A stretch of 5,011 bases of DNA from an uncultured Prevotella sp. (GCA_938018155.1 CALIIG010000242.1:1-5011), one strand, 5' to 3'; counted from the stretch's first letter, positions 1 through 5,011 are shown. Numbers and translations are program-made. Notes: generated by a model not told the origin, from the sequence alone.

Positions 1-56
1 CCAACGGTGTGCTGAAGCAGAACCCGGGATGGACGGGAGATAACTTGTTATATTAA
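1..56 (+). CDS. SusD/RagB-like outer-membrane lipoprotein, C-terminal end only
   Basis: The reading frame starting at base 3 is open and ends NGVLKQNPGWTGDNLLY then TAA at 54-56. The LKQNPGW ending is typical of SusD/RagB family proteins, which sit on the cell surface as lipoproteins and form the lid over a SusC-type TonB-dependent transporter to capture glycans. Only 17 residues are visible, so the call rests on this tail and on the lipoprotein gene starting 19 bases downstream, the usual arrangement in a polysaccharide-utilisation locus. The substrate cannot be inferred from this fragment. Confidence 0.6.
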   Translation, partial: NGVLKQNPGWTGDNLLY

Positions 57-75
57 TAAAACAGGAGTAAAAACA

Positions 76-894
76 ATGAAACGATATATATTTTCAATCC
101 TCATCGCATGCTCGGCACTGCTGTTTTCGTGCGAGCCTGTGGTTGATGACAGGCAGCTCGGCAGCGTCGTTGATGAAAGCGAACTTAAGCTCGATGTACA
201 CGCTACAACGCCGGGGGGCAACCAAATTGTCATGGTTAACAACACACCGGGTGTGGGTTCCTACTGGGATTACGTCATAGGACGCTCGGCTGCCGACCGC
301 GACACGGTGCTTCTGCCTTTCCTTGGCGAGCAAACTATTACGTTTACGGGCCTCTGTGACGGTGGCACCGTAACCACAACACGCAAAATTAACGTTACGT
401 CTATTGACCATCCCGTGGCCCGTGAGTGGAAATTGTTTGCAGGAAGCGGCCAGCAGGGCAAGAAGTGGACATGGGATAACACCGCCGCTGCCGTCTATGG
501 CACGGGCGGATACTTAACTGAATTTGTGCCCGATTGGACGTCGGTTGCGCCTGCTAACGTTGATGAGAAAGACGGTTATATGGTGTTCGACCTCAACGGT
601 GGGCCTAATTTTACGCGCTATGCTGCCGATGGTACGGTGGTTGAAAAGGGCACTTTCGCCTTCAACATGTCGTCGACGAAGAACAATCCCGACGACGGCT
701 CGCAATGGAGCATAGGCACTCTCACCCTCACCGGGGCGACAGTGTTGAGCGGCCACATTTATGGCGCAACCGAACAACAGCATAAATTCGACATCCTTAC
801 GCTTGACGACGACCACCTTGTGCTTTGTGCTGCTCCTGAAGGCACCGCTGCATGGGACAACGGTACGTTCTGGATATTCAAACGGAAGAATTAA
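76..894 (+). CDS. SusE/F-position surface lipoprotein, probable glycan-binding protein
   Basis: The 272-residue protein starts with a lipoprotein signal (K2, R3, hydrophobic run to F17) and a lipobox ending LFSC, so Cys19 is the likely lipidated residue. The following E20 and D24-D25 fit the acidic export signal of Bacteroidetes surface lipoproteins. Residues about 38-110 look like a PKD/Ig-like beta-sandwich. Residues about 117-272 have the pattern I recall from proteins encoded after SusD: KKWTWDN (129-135), YGTGGY (141-146), PDW (152-154), DGTVVEKGTFAF (185-196), WSIGTLTLTG (211-220) and a final FWIFKRK. An AGGAG at 63-67 lies 8 bases before the ATG and supports this start. The gene is 19 bases behind the SusD-like stop and so is probably cotranscribed. 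Its likely role is holding glycan at the outer membrane next to the SusCD complex. No catalytic motif is visible. The family resemblance is from memory; the ligand is unknown. Confidence 0.8.
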   Translation: MKRYIFSILIACSALLFSCEPVVDDRQLGSVVDESELKLDVHATTPGGNQIVMVNNTPGVGSYWDYVIGRSAADRDTVLLPFLGEQTITFTGLCDGGTVTTTRKINVTSIDHPVAREWKLFAGSGQQGKKWTWDNTAAAVYGTGGYLTEFVPDWTSVAPANVDEKDGYMVFDLNGGPNFTRYAADGTVVEKGTFAFNMSSTKNNPDDGSQWSIGTLTLTGATVLSGHIYGATEQQHKFDILTLDDDHLVLCAAPEGTAAWDNGTFWIFKRKN

Positions 895-960
895 ATTTTA
901 TTGCCTTATGGGTGTACACAAGCCCCCTAAGTTAGGGGGTTGGGGGTCTGAACAGTAAGC

Positions 961-1035
961 AAAATCCCTTTATTCTCCTGGTTTTCTCAGCACCTTATGC
1001 TGATAAAGCCTCGTGAATAAAGGGATTTTTGTTTT
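961..1035. terminator. Hairpin with flanking A/T runs, possible bidirectional terminator
   Basis: AAAATCCCTTTATTC (961-975) pairs perfectly with GAATAAAGGGATTTT (1015-1029). The + strand continues with T-rich sequence to 1035 and the complementary side begins with an A run, so either strand would give a stem followed by U residues. It lies 66 bases after the glycan-binding lipoprotein stop codon and could end that operon. The 39-base loop is long for an intrinsic terminator and contains its own 6-bp stem, and the structure is embedded in the MITE-like element, so termination may be a secondary role. Confidence 0.45.
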
Positions 1036-1111
1036 CTGTGGTGTCGTTCGATTATAAAGAATGGGGTGGAAAGGGAGGACGTTCAGACCCCCATCCCCCT
1101 AACTTAGGGGG

Positions 1112-1155
1112 CATATTCCCACCAACAAGGGGGCATATTCCCACCAACAAGGGGG
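1112..1155. repeat. Two perfect tandem copies of a 22-bp unit
   Basis: A 22-base unit starting CATATTCCCACCAACAA and ending GGGGG occurs at 1112-1133 and 1134-1155 without a mismatch. The pair interrupts the right arm of the surrounding inverted repeat. Each unit ends in GGGGG, matching the G run of the arm, which fits duplication by slippage or unequal recombination at that run. The left arm has no copy. Confidence 0.85.
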
Positions 1156-1190
1156 CTTGTGCCTCGAGAACAACAGGCTTGTGTTGAGTG

Positions 1191-1282
1191 TCCGACGGCC
1201 GTCAACAGCGTTGCTGACGGCCGTCGGACGATGAGTATGACGGTCGTCGTACGCGCTGCTGACGGCCGACGGACAATGACCA
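1191..1282. repeat. GC-rich palindromic box array, spacing 22-23 bp
   Basis: Four copies of GACGGYCGWC start at 1194, 1216, 1239 and 1261, giving spacings of 22, 23 and 22. The first two form a strong hairpin: TCCGACGGCCGTCA (1191-1204) pairs perfectly with TGACGGCCGTCGGA (1215-1228) across a 10-base loop. The arrangement is A-B-A'-B': 1213-1234 and 1258-1279 match at 20 of 22 bases with a 45-bp offset. It resembles bacterial REP-type intergenic repeats. A + frame across it reads ADGRRTM twice, 15 residues apart, but this is a by-product of the 45-bp period and I do not call a protein. Confidence 0.7.
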
Positions 1283-1382
1283 TTCTGCCGCAAATATGTG
1301 CAGTTAGGCACATCATGTGGGGTAAACTATGGCGCAATTCGTAATCTGTTACCGCATAAAGTCCTGTTCAGAAGTCTGTTGT

Positions 1383-1445
1383 CTCTCCTTTAAACAACCA
1401 TCCTCCCCCACATTCTCCCCCGCAACCTCTCCTTTAAACAACCAT
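1383..1445. repeat. Spaced 19-bp direct repeat in a C-rich tract
   Basis: CTCTCCTTTAAACAACCAT occurs identically at 1383-1401 and 1427-1445, a 44-bp offset, and both copies are followed by related C/T-rich sequence. The + strand of the tract is strongly pyrimidine-biased. No gene or promoter motif is visible in it. It may be the remnant of a tandem duplication or a protein-binding pair. Confidence 0.7.
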
Positions 1446-1471
1446 TCCTCCCTCCGCATCCATATAAAACA

Positions 1472-1521
1472 CTTCGGCCTGTACGCCCGTCTGCTTCATA
1501 CAAACGGGGTACAGGCCGAAG
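1472..1521 (-). terminator. Strong hairpin downstream of the DUF4840-like gene
   Basis: CTTCGGCCTGTACGCCCGT (1472-1490) pairs with ACGGGGTACAGGCCGAAG (1504-1521): 13 continuous pairs, a one-base bulge, then further pairs around a 13-base loop. Read on the minus strand it is followed by TGTTTTATATGG, a moderate U-rich tail, and it lies about 100 bases past the minus-strand stop at 1620. Flanking A/T-rich sequence on the other side could also allow + strand activity, in which case it would insulate the repeat region from the gene pair. Confidence 0.6.
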
Positions 1522-1619
1522 CCATATAATTATTAAAAGCTGTTGTTGCTACAATCGGCTCTGCGCTCTGCCGGCGCAAAGGTGCTATGGCGAAAGGCTC
1601 CCGGCGTTGCCTGTAGCCT

Positions 1620-2246
1620 TTAGTGGCGTGTGCCCACCACAAGTACCGGAGCCGCCTGCTGTAATATGGTGTTGTCGATATGGCCGTCGCGGTATACCCC
1701 TGCAACAATAAGGTTTATGCCCAATGTGCGTTTTTTGGCATTGTATACGCCGAATGAGCTTACGTAGTTGTTGGCAAAGACAAAGCGAAGACTGACGGTT
1801 GTACCCTTGTAGCTGATGTTGTTGTATTCAACCGGCTGCGGATTGACGTAGAAAGCAGGCGGATTTACATTGTAAAAACCTATTCTGGCGGTAACGCCTT
1901 TCTGTGGTTGCTGTGCTGCAATAGCCTTTGCAAGCAGCGTGTCGCGCATCAGCGACACGATGGCTTTTGTGGGTAAACCAAACTGAATGGTTGAGTCGTT
2001 CTGCAGATACAATTGTGCATTGAGCGTATCACGCTTGTTGCCCGGGGTGCTCGACATGCCGTCGAGCTTGCTGTAATAAATGGTTTTGGCAGTATAACTG
2101 CCGTTCATTTGCAGGAAGGCCTGCTGCTTTTCTTCAGGCGTAAGGCCCTTGTCATTGTCGTCGTTCAAACATGATGTGAGAGCAATGGCGGCCACACCGC
2201 AAAAAAGAACTGAAAAAATCTTTAAATGTTTCATATTATTTTGCAT
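1620..2246 (-). CDS. DUF4840-like surface lipoprotein of unknown function
   Basis: The 208-residue protein has a clear lipoprotein signal: a hydrophobic run ending LTSC with Cys26 as lipidation site, then LNDDND, an acidic stretch expected for export to the outer surface in Bacteroidetes. The mature part starts LTPEEKQQAFLQMNGSYTAK (35-54) and alternates polar and hydrophobic residues, suggesting a beta-rich fold. The opening, the lipobox context and the length of about 200 residues match DUF4840, as I recall that family; its function is unknown. The start at 2246 gives MQNNMKHLKIF. Met5 at 2234 is equally plausible, because neither has a Shine-Dalgarno sequence and both follow A/T-rich bases. 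The gene lies 123 bp downstream of the esterase stop on the same strand, with 22-bp repeats filling the gap. No promoter motif is visible in that gap, so readthrough from the esterase gene is possible. Confidence 0.8.
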   Translation of the reverse strand: MQNNMKHLKIFSVLFCGVAAIALTSCLNDDNDKGLTPEEKQQAFLQMNGSYTAKTIYYSKLDGMSSTPGNKRDTLNAQLYLQNDSTIQFGLPTKAIVSLMRDTLLAKAIAAQQPQKGVTARIGFYNVNPPAFYVNPQPVEYNNISYKGTTVSLRFVFANNYVSSFGVYNAKKRTLGINLIVAGVYRDGHIDNTILQQAAPVLVVGTRH

Positions 2247-2256
2247 TTTAATTAAA

Positions 2257-2366
2257 CGGTCATTCTGTATGAATGACAGGGTTGTTCTGTATGGATAAAA
2301 CGGTTGTTCTGTATGAATTATTTTGTTATGATGAATGAAAGGAACGGTCGTTCTGTTCTGTCGGCG
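2257..2366. repeat. Five 22-bp tandem repeats upstream of the DUF4840-like gene
   Basis: Copies of about CGGTTGTTCTGTATGAA begin at 2257, 2279, 2301, 2323 and 2345, exactly 22 bp apart. Copies 1-3 are close to consensus. Copy 5 keeps CGGTCGTTCTGT and then diverges. Copy 4 is degenerate, matching about 11 of 17 bases, but stays in register. The array fills almost the whole gap between esterase and lipoprotein genes and ends 10 bases before the ATG at 2246. Fixed spacing of about two helical turns suits a row of protein-binding sites; a variable-number repeat or a structured leader are alternatives. Confidence 0.85.
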
Positions 2367-2369
2367 TGC

Positions 2370-3059
2370 TTATTCTATGGTGTTGAGGGCATAAACAAAG
2401 CCCCGTGCCGTGCGTATGCCGTTGTCCTGGAAGTGGTTTCCTGCGGTGGTTTCGTAGTTTACGCTGACGTTTTGTGCCTGTAACAGCTCGCGTTGTTGTT
2501 TCATGCAGCTGTCGACGGAGGCCATAATGGGTGTGCGGCTACGACTTTCACAGTCGCCCAGACTGAGGTAAACTACGGGTGTCAGCGGTGTGTGGCTCCC
2601 GGCATAATCGAGCCATTGCGGATACCATACAGAGGGCGAGGCGGCCACTACTGCCGCAAAGCGGGTTTGATAAGCGGCCCAGAGGGCGAACAAACCGGCC
2701 AGCGAGTAACCTCCTGTCACCACAGGCAGGTCGGTATCGAGGCATAATGCGCTGCAAACGGCAGGCACAACGCGCTGCGTAATCAGTTCCAAGGTGGCAG
2801 CTGCACCCGCTCCAAAGGGCGTCTTGCCGAAAACGGGCGGTGCCGGCCACGGTGTAAGTTCGTCGTTCCAACGCTGTATGGGCAGGGCCACATGAGCGAA
2901 AGGCACGTGCGTGCGTGCCTCTGTCCAGCTTAACAAAGCCGGTAGTTCCGAAATGTCGTGACCGTCAACAGGCTGTATTAGTAATGCACGGGCGTCATCC
3001 TGAGCAGCTATTCGCAATCTGCGCCCGTCAATAACGAGCTTTTGTTCCCTTTGAAACAT
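2370..3059 (-). CDS. Alpha/beta-hydrolase fold putative esterase
   Basis: A cytoplasmic enzyme without a signal peptide, 229 residues from the start chosen here. Numbering from the longer frame that begins at 3089, the nucleophile elbow GGYSLAG (126-132) gives Ser129. LSLGDCESRSR (176-186) offers Asp179 or Glu181 as the acid, and GNHFQDNG (217-224) offers His219, completing a plausible Ser-acid-His triad. The blocks LLIQPVDGHD (36-45), WNDELTPWPAPPVFGK (74-89), GLFALWAAYQT (132-142) and AASPSVWYPQW (149-159) match a bacterial putative-esterase group (esterase D/Fes-like superfamily) that I recognise from memory. Substrate unknown; it might remove acyl or feruloyl groups from imported glycans, but that is inference. 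Met11 (3059) is preferred because family proteins begin near FQREQKLVIDG and a promoter -7 match lies just upstream of it, inside the longer frame. The longer start at 3089 would add MQTPYLCPDI. Confidence 0.82.
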   Translation of the reverse strand: MFQREQKLVIDGRRLRIAAQDDARALLIQPVDGHDISELPALLSWTEARTHVPFAHVALPIQRWNDELTPWPAPPVFGKTPFGAGAAATLELITQRVVPAVCSALCLDTDLPVVTGGYSLAGLFALWAAYQTRFAAVVAASPSVWYPQWLDYAGSHTPLTPVVYLSLGDCESRSRTPIMASVDSCMKQQRELLQAQNVSVNYETTAGNHFQDNGIRTARGFVYALNTIE

Positions 3060-3069
3060 AATATCCGGA

Positions 3070-3096
3070 CAAAGATAAGGGGTTTGCATGACAAAA
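3070..3096 (-). promoter_or_regulatory. Candidate Bacteroidetes promoter for the esterase gene
   Basis: Read on the minus strand, TATCTTTG (3077-3070) matches the TAnnTTTG -7 element exactly. A TTTTG at 3096-3092 could serve as the -33 element, but the spacer is only 14 bases instead of about 19-21, which weakens the call. The -7 box ends 10 bases before the ATG at 3059, predicting an almost leaderless transcript. Confidence 0.5.
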
Positions 3097-3285
3097 CTAT
3101 ATATAAACCATTAAAAAATAAAAAAAACATACGTACGGCGTCATGCCCGGGCCGTTGTGCCCCCATGCCGGCAGCGTAACCGTTGGAAAATGCGGCAGCA
3201 GCCTCACGGAGGGCATCGCAAAAGGCCGGCATACCGTAGTGTTGCCGGCGTTAAGCAAATATCTAAACATTTTAAGCACTTTTCA
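3097..3285. other. Divergent intergenic region with a GC-rich core
   Basis: Between the esterase promoter and the glycoside hydrolase promoter lies an A-rich stretch (3110-3130), a GC-rich patch (about 3131-3250) and an AT-rich stretch up to the + promoter. The GC-rich patch holds GCCGGC at 3167, 3225 and 3244, an 8-bp inverted repeat ATGCCGGC/GCCGGCAT (3165-3172 with 3225-3232) and GCCCGGGC (3145-3152). Minus-strand frames cross it, but they run through the promoter into the esterase and have no start context, so I call no gene. Confidence 0.5.
3251..3278. promoter_or_regulatory. Paired TTAAGCA direct repeats upstream of the + promoter
   Basis: TTAAGCA occurs at 3251-3257 and 3272-3278, a 21-bp offset of about two helical turns, ending 7 bases before the -33 TTG of the glycoside hydrolase promoter. 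The position suits an activator site. The match is short and AT-rich, so chance is a real alternative. Confidence 0.3.
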
Positions 3286-3317
3286 TTGCCATAAAAAAGC
3301 TTATTTCATTATCTTTG
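3286..3317 (+). promoter_or_regulatory. Bacteroidetes-type promoter for the glycoside hydrolase gene
   Basis: TTG at 3286-3288, a 21-base spacer and TATCTTTG at 3310-3317 match the -33/-7 consensus of the Bacteroidetes primary sigma factor (TTTG, about 19-21, TAnnTTTG). Transcription would start near 3322-3325, leaving a leader of about 40 bases before the ATG at 3365. Confidence 0.7.
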
Positions 3318-3364
3318 TGCATGGAAAGCCTTATATCGTTAAAAACCTTATAAACCTGAACAAT

Positions 3365-5011
3365 ATGTTGTTGAAACTTCAACCGGGGCTGTGCAAAACT
3401 GCCGTTATGGCCACGCTTCTGTCGTTAAATGTGGGTCAGTCAACGGCCGGTCCGTGGGATACTTATTCCGATACGTGGGTGGCCGCAGACGGTTTGGGTC
3501 GCGAGATATTTTCGTCAGATACCCGCAATATAAAAGCCGACAAGCCCAATGCAAAGGGCCATACCGTTGGCATATTTTACTATTTGTGGCACGGCAGCCA
3601 CCTTGTCGACACGTCGGGAAAGGGTTACGATGTGACCGAAATTCTGAAAAAGAGCACCGAAAATCCCGAATGGGGCCCGTTTCATGAAATGCACTGGTGG
3701 GGAAAACCGGTGTTAGACTATTATAAAGCCGGCGATTCGTATGTCATAGAAAAGCATTTACAGATGATATGTGACGCGGGAATCGACTTCCTTTTCTTCG
3801 ATGTCACAAACGCTTTTACCTATCCTGAGGCCGTAAAACAGGTGATGAAGGAGATTGACCGCCGCGAAAACCTCGGCATGAAAGCACCAAAACTGTGCTT
3901 CATGGTGCACTCGTATACGCAGAATACCGTCCGCGACCTGTACAATAACTTCTATTCTCATCCCGAGTTTGACAAGTATTGGTATAACTATAAGGGCAAA
4001 CCGCTGATGCTTGGCAATAAGACAGAGGTAGGCGATGCAACGTTATTGAACCGCTTTACCTGGCGCAACTCGTGGGCATGGATGAACGGAAGCAAGCCCG
4101 ATGAATGGTCGTGGCTTGAGAATTACCCTCAAATGCCGGGATGGAGCGGCAGGCGAACCAACTACGAACAGATGTCGGTGAGCACCGCTCAGCACGCACA
4201 CTCGAAGATAGGAAAGAGTTATCACGACGGCAAACAACCGCCATTGCTCGCCAACGGCACCACGCCCTATACAGGGCAAGGCTTATATTATAACGAACAA
4301 TGGAAGCGGGCGCACACCATGAACGCCCAGCACGTGATGATTACACAGTTTAACGAGTGGCAGGCCATGCGCTTTATTGCCGACGGCCGCGACGGCATGG
4401 TTGTTGATTATGTGCGTCCGTGCGGGAAGAAAATACCGTCCGAGTCGGTATTTATCGATGCCTACAATGCCGAATTTAACCGTGATATTGAACCCTCTGT
4501 TGACCCGATTCTGCGCGATAACTACCTGATGCAGACAGTAAATCATGTTCGTCGTTACAAGGGTGTGAGGCAAATCCCCATACCTTCAACCGAAAGGCAC
4601 ATCACGTTAGACGGCAATATGGAGCAGTGGACGTCCGTTGCGCCCGAATACCGCGACGATAAGGGCGATGTTTTGCATCGCGATTACACCGACTATACAG
4701 GCCATCGGCGCATACAAAACGCCACCGGGCGCAACGATTTTGAGCTGGCAAAGGTCACGAAAGACGCTGAAAACATCTATTTCTACGTCCAGACCTGCGG
4801 CAATATCAGCCTGCTTGACGAGCACGCCGCGCAGTGGATGATGCTCTATCTCAATACCGACACATGCTATAAAACGGGTTGGGAGGGGTACGATTTTATG
4901 GTATCAGCCGACAAAACCACGCACAAGTATTCGCTTTTTCGCCATGCCGGCAGTGGATTTACGTGGCAGAATATCGGCGAAATTGTACCATTTGTAGACG
5001 GAAGAAAGATG
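3365..5011 (+). CDS. Secreted GH71/GH99-like glycoside hydrolase with CBM9-like domain, 3' truncated
   Basis: 549 codons are open from ATG 3365 to the window end. Residues 1-28 form a signal peptide (K4, K11, hydrophobic AVMATLLSLNVG, probable cleavage after QSTA); there is no lipobox, so a periplasmic or secreted enzyme is expected. Residues about 66-400 look like a (beta/alpha)8 hydrolase of the GH71/GH99-like group: VGIFYYLWHGSH (68-79), HWWGKPVLDYYKAGD (110-124), AGIDFLFFDVTNAFTY (138-153) and ITQFNEWQA (326-334). Asp146 and Glu331 are candidate catalytic or binding acids; FNEW recalls the WNEW motif of GH99. Residues about 410-549 resemble a CBM9-like beta-sandwich: ITLDGNMEQW (413-422), PEYRDDKGD (427-435), TGRNDFE (454-460) and TGWEGYDF (504-511). 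The start is supported by the promoter at 3286-3317; there is no Shine-Dalgarno sequence. Substrate not determinable; an alpha-linked mannan or glucan would fit the two families. Confidence 0.82.
   Translation, partial: MLLKLQPGLCKTAVMATLLSLNVGQSTAGPWDTYSDTWVAADGLGREIFSSDTRNIKADKPNAKGHTVGIFYYLWHGSHLVDTSGKGYDVTEILKKSTENPEWGPFHEMHWWGKPVLDYYKAGDSYVIEKHLQMICDAGIDFLFFDVTNAFTYPEAVKQVMKEIDRRENLGMKAPKLCFMVHSYTQNTVRDLYNNFYSHPEFDKYWYNYKGKPLMLGNKTEVGDATLLNRFTWRNSWAWMNGSKPDEWSWLENYPQMPGWSGRRTNYEQMSVSTAQHAHSKIGKSYHDGKQPPLLANGTTPYTGQGLYYNEQWKRAHTMNAQHVMITQFNEWQAMRFIADGRDGMVVDYVRPCGKKIPSESVFIDAYNAEFNRDIEPSVDPILRDNYLMQTVNHVRRYKGVRQIPIPSTERHITLDGNMEQWTSVAPEYRDDKGDVLHRDYTDYTGHRRIQNATGRNDFELAKVTKDAENIYFYVQTCGNISLLDEHAAQWMMLYLNTDTCYKTGWEGYDFMVSADKTTHKYSLFRHAGSGFTWQNIGEIVPFVDGRKM

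Larger units (their letters stand above)
917..1161. repeat. MITE-like element with nested inverted repeats
   Basis: The left arm 917-953 begins CACAAGCCCCCTAAGTTAG and ends GGGGGTCTGAAC. It pairs with the right arm 1081-1161 over 37 bases with one mismatch, once a 44-bp insertion in the right arm (1112-1155) is set aside. Each arm contains a 17-base palindrome, CCCCCTAAGTTAGGGGG (923-939) or its complement (1095-1111). Inside lies a perfect 15-bp inverted repeat (961-975 with 1015-1029), and inside that a 6-bp one, TCAGCA/TGCTGA (987-992 with 998-1003). The layered symmetry and lack of coding capacity suggest a non-autonomous element or a REP-like unit. No target-site duplication is visible beside 917 or 1161, so mobility is inference. 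Confidence 0.6.
895..1619. other. Repeat-rich intergenic region without supported genes
   Basis: This 725-bp stretch lies between the converging 3' ends of the glycan-binding lipoprotein gene (+) and the DUF4840-like gene (-). Short open frames exist on both strands over the repeats at 1099-1344, but none has a credible start context, signal peptide or recognisable domain, and their residues follow the DNA repeats. The content is a MITE-like element (917-1161), a periodic GC-rich palindrome array (1191-1282), a C-rich segment with a spaced 19-bp duplication (1383-1445) and a strong hairpin (1472-1521). No tRNA, rRNA or CRISPR array is visible. Bases 1522-1619, just past the DUF4840-like stop codon, show nothing I can name. 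Confidence 0.75.

Noticed and set aside
917..1161. Complete insertion sequence
   Set aside because: The interior of about 127 bp between the arms cannot encode a transposase, and no target-site duplication is visible; only a non-autonomous element is possible.
1099..1344. Overlapping open frames on both strands, including one reading ADGRRTM twice
   Set aside because: They lie over the tandem and palindromic repeats, their residue repeats follow the 45-bp DNA period, and none has a promoter, ribosome site or recognisable domain.
1534..1619. 28 further open codons after the stop of the DUF4840-like gene
   Set aside because: The stretch is short and GC-rich and shows no similarity to the protein. 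Without homologues having a longer C-terminus there is no case for readthrough or a broken gene.
2257..2366. Possible CRISPR array
   Set aside because: The units are contiguous 22-bp repeats without unique spacers, they vary in sequence, and no cas gene is nearby.
2493..2871. Open frames opposite to and overlapping the esterase gene
   Set aside because: They are shadows of a GC-rich coding sequence; the esterase frame alone contains a coherent catalytic triad and conserved blocks.
3008..3279. Minus-strand open frames of 60-74 codons across the GC-rich patch
   Set aside because: They run into the esterase gene or through its promoter, have no ribosome site or recognisable domain, and are likely due to high GC content.

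Overview
The window looks like chromosomal DNA from a Bacteroidales bacterium, most likely Prevotella or a close relative. The evidence is a SusD-type C-terminus followed by a lipoprotein gene, lipoproteins with acidic residues just after the lipid-bearing cysteine, promoter matches of the Bacteroidetes type (TTG, a spacer of about 20, TAnnTTTG), weak or absent Shine-Dalgarno sequences at most starts, and a DUF4840-like lipoprotein. The species cannot be fixed from the sequence alone.

Layout. (1) Positions 1-894 are the 3' end of a polysaccharide-utilisation operon on the + strand: the last 17 codons of a SusD-like gene, then a 272-residue lipoprotein in the SusE/F (surface glycan-binding) position. 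(2) Positions 895-1619 hold no gene I can support but are dense in repeats. They contain a MITE-like element of about 245 bp with nested inverted repeats and a terminator-like hairpin, an array of GC-rich palindromic boxes, a 19-bp duplication with 44-bp spacing, and a terminator-like hairpin for the next gene. (3) Positions 1620-3059 carry two minus-strand genes: a cytoplasmic alpha/beta-hydrolase esterase, then a DUF4840-like lipoprotein. The gap between them is almost filled by five 22-bp tandem repeats. (4) Positions 3060-3364 separate divergent genes and carry a promoter facing each way around a GC-rich patch. (5) Positions 3365-5011 are the 5' part of a large secreted protein on the + strand. 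It has a GH71/GH99-like glycoside hydrolase domain and a CBM9-like beta-sandwich, and runs off the window.

Together the genes suggest glycan capture at the surface (SusD-like protein and lipoprotein), glycan cleavage outside the cytoplasm (the hydrolase), and perhaps intracellular ester removal (the esterase). Only the first two are clearly one operon, so a shared substrate is inference. The strongest unexplained signal is the repeat content: several repeat families with different sequences share a spacing of about 22 bp, or 44-45 bp.
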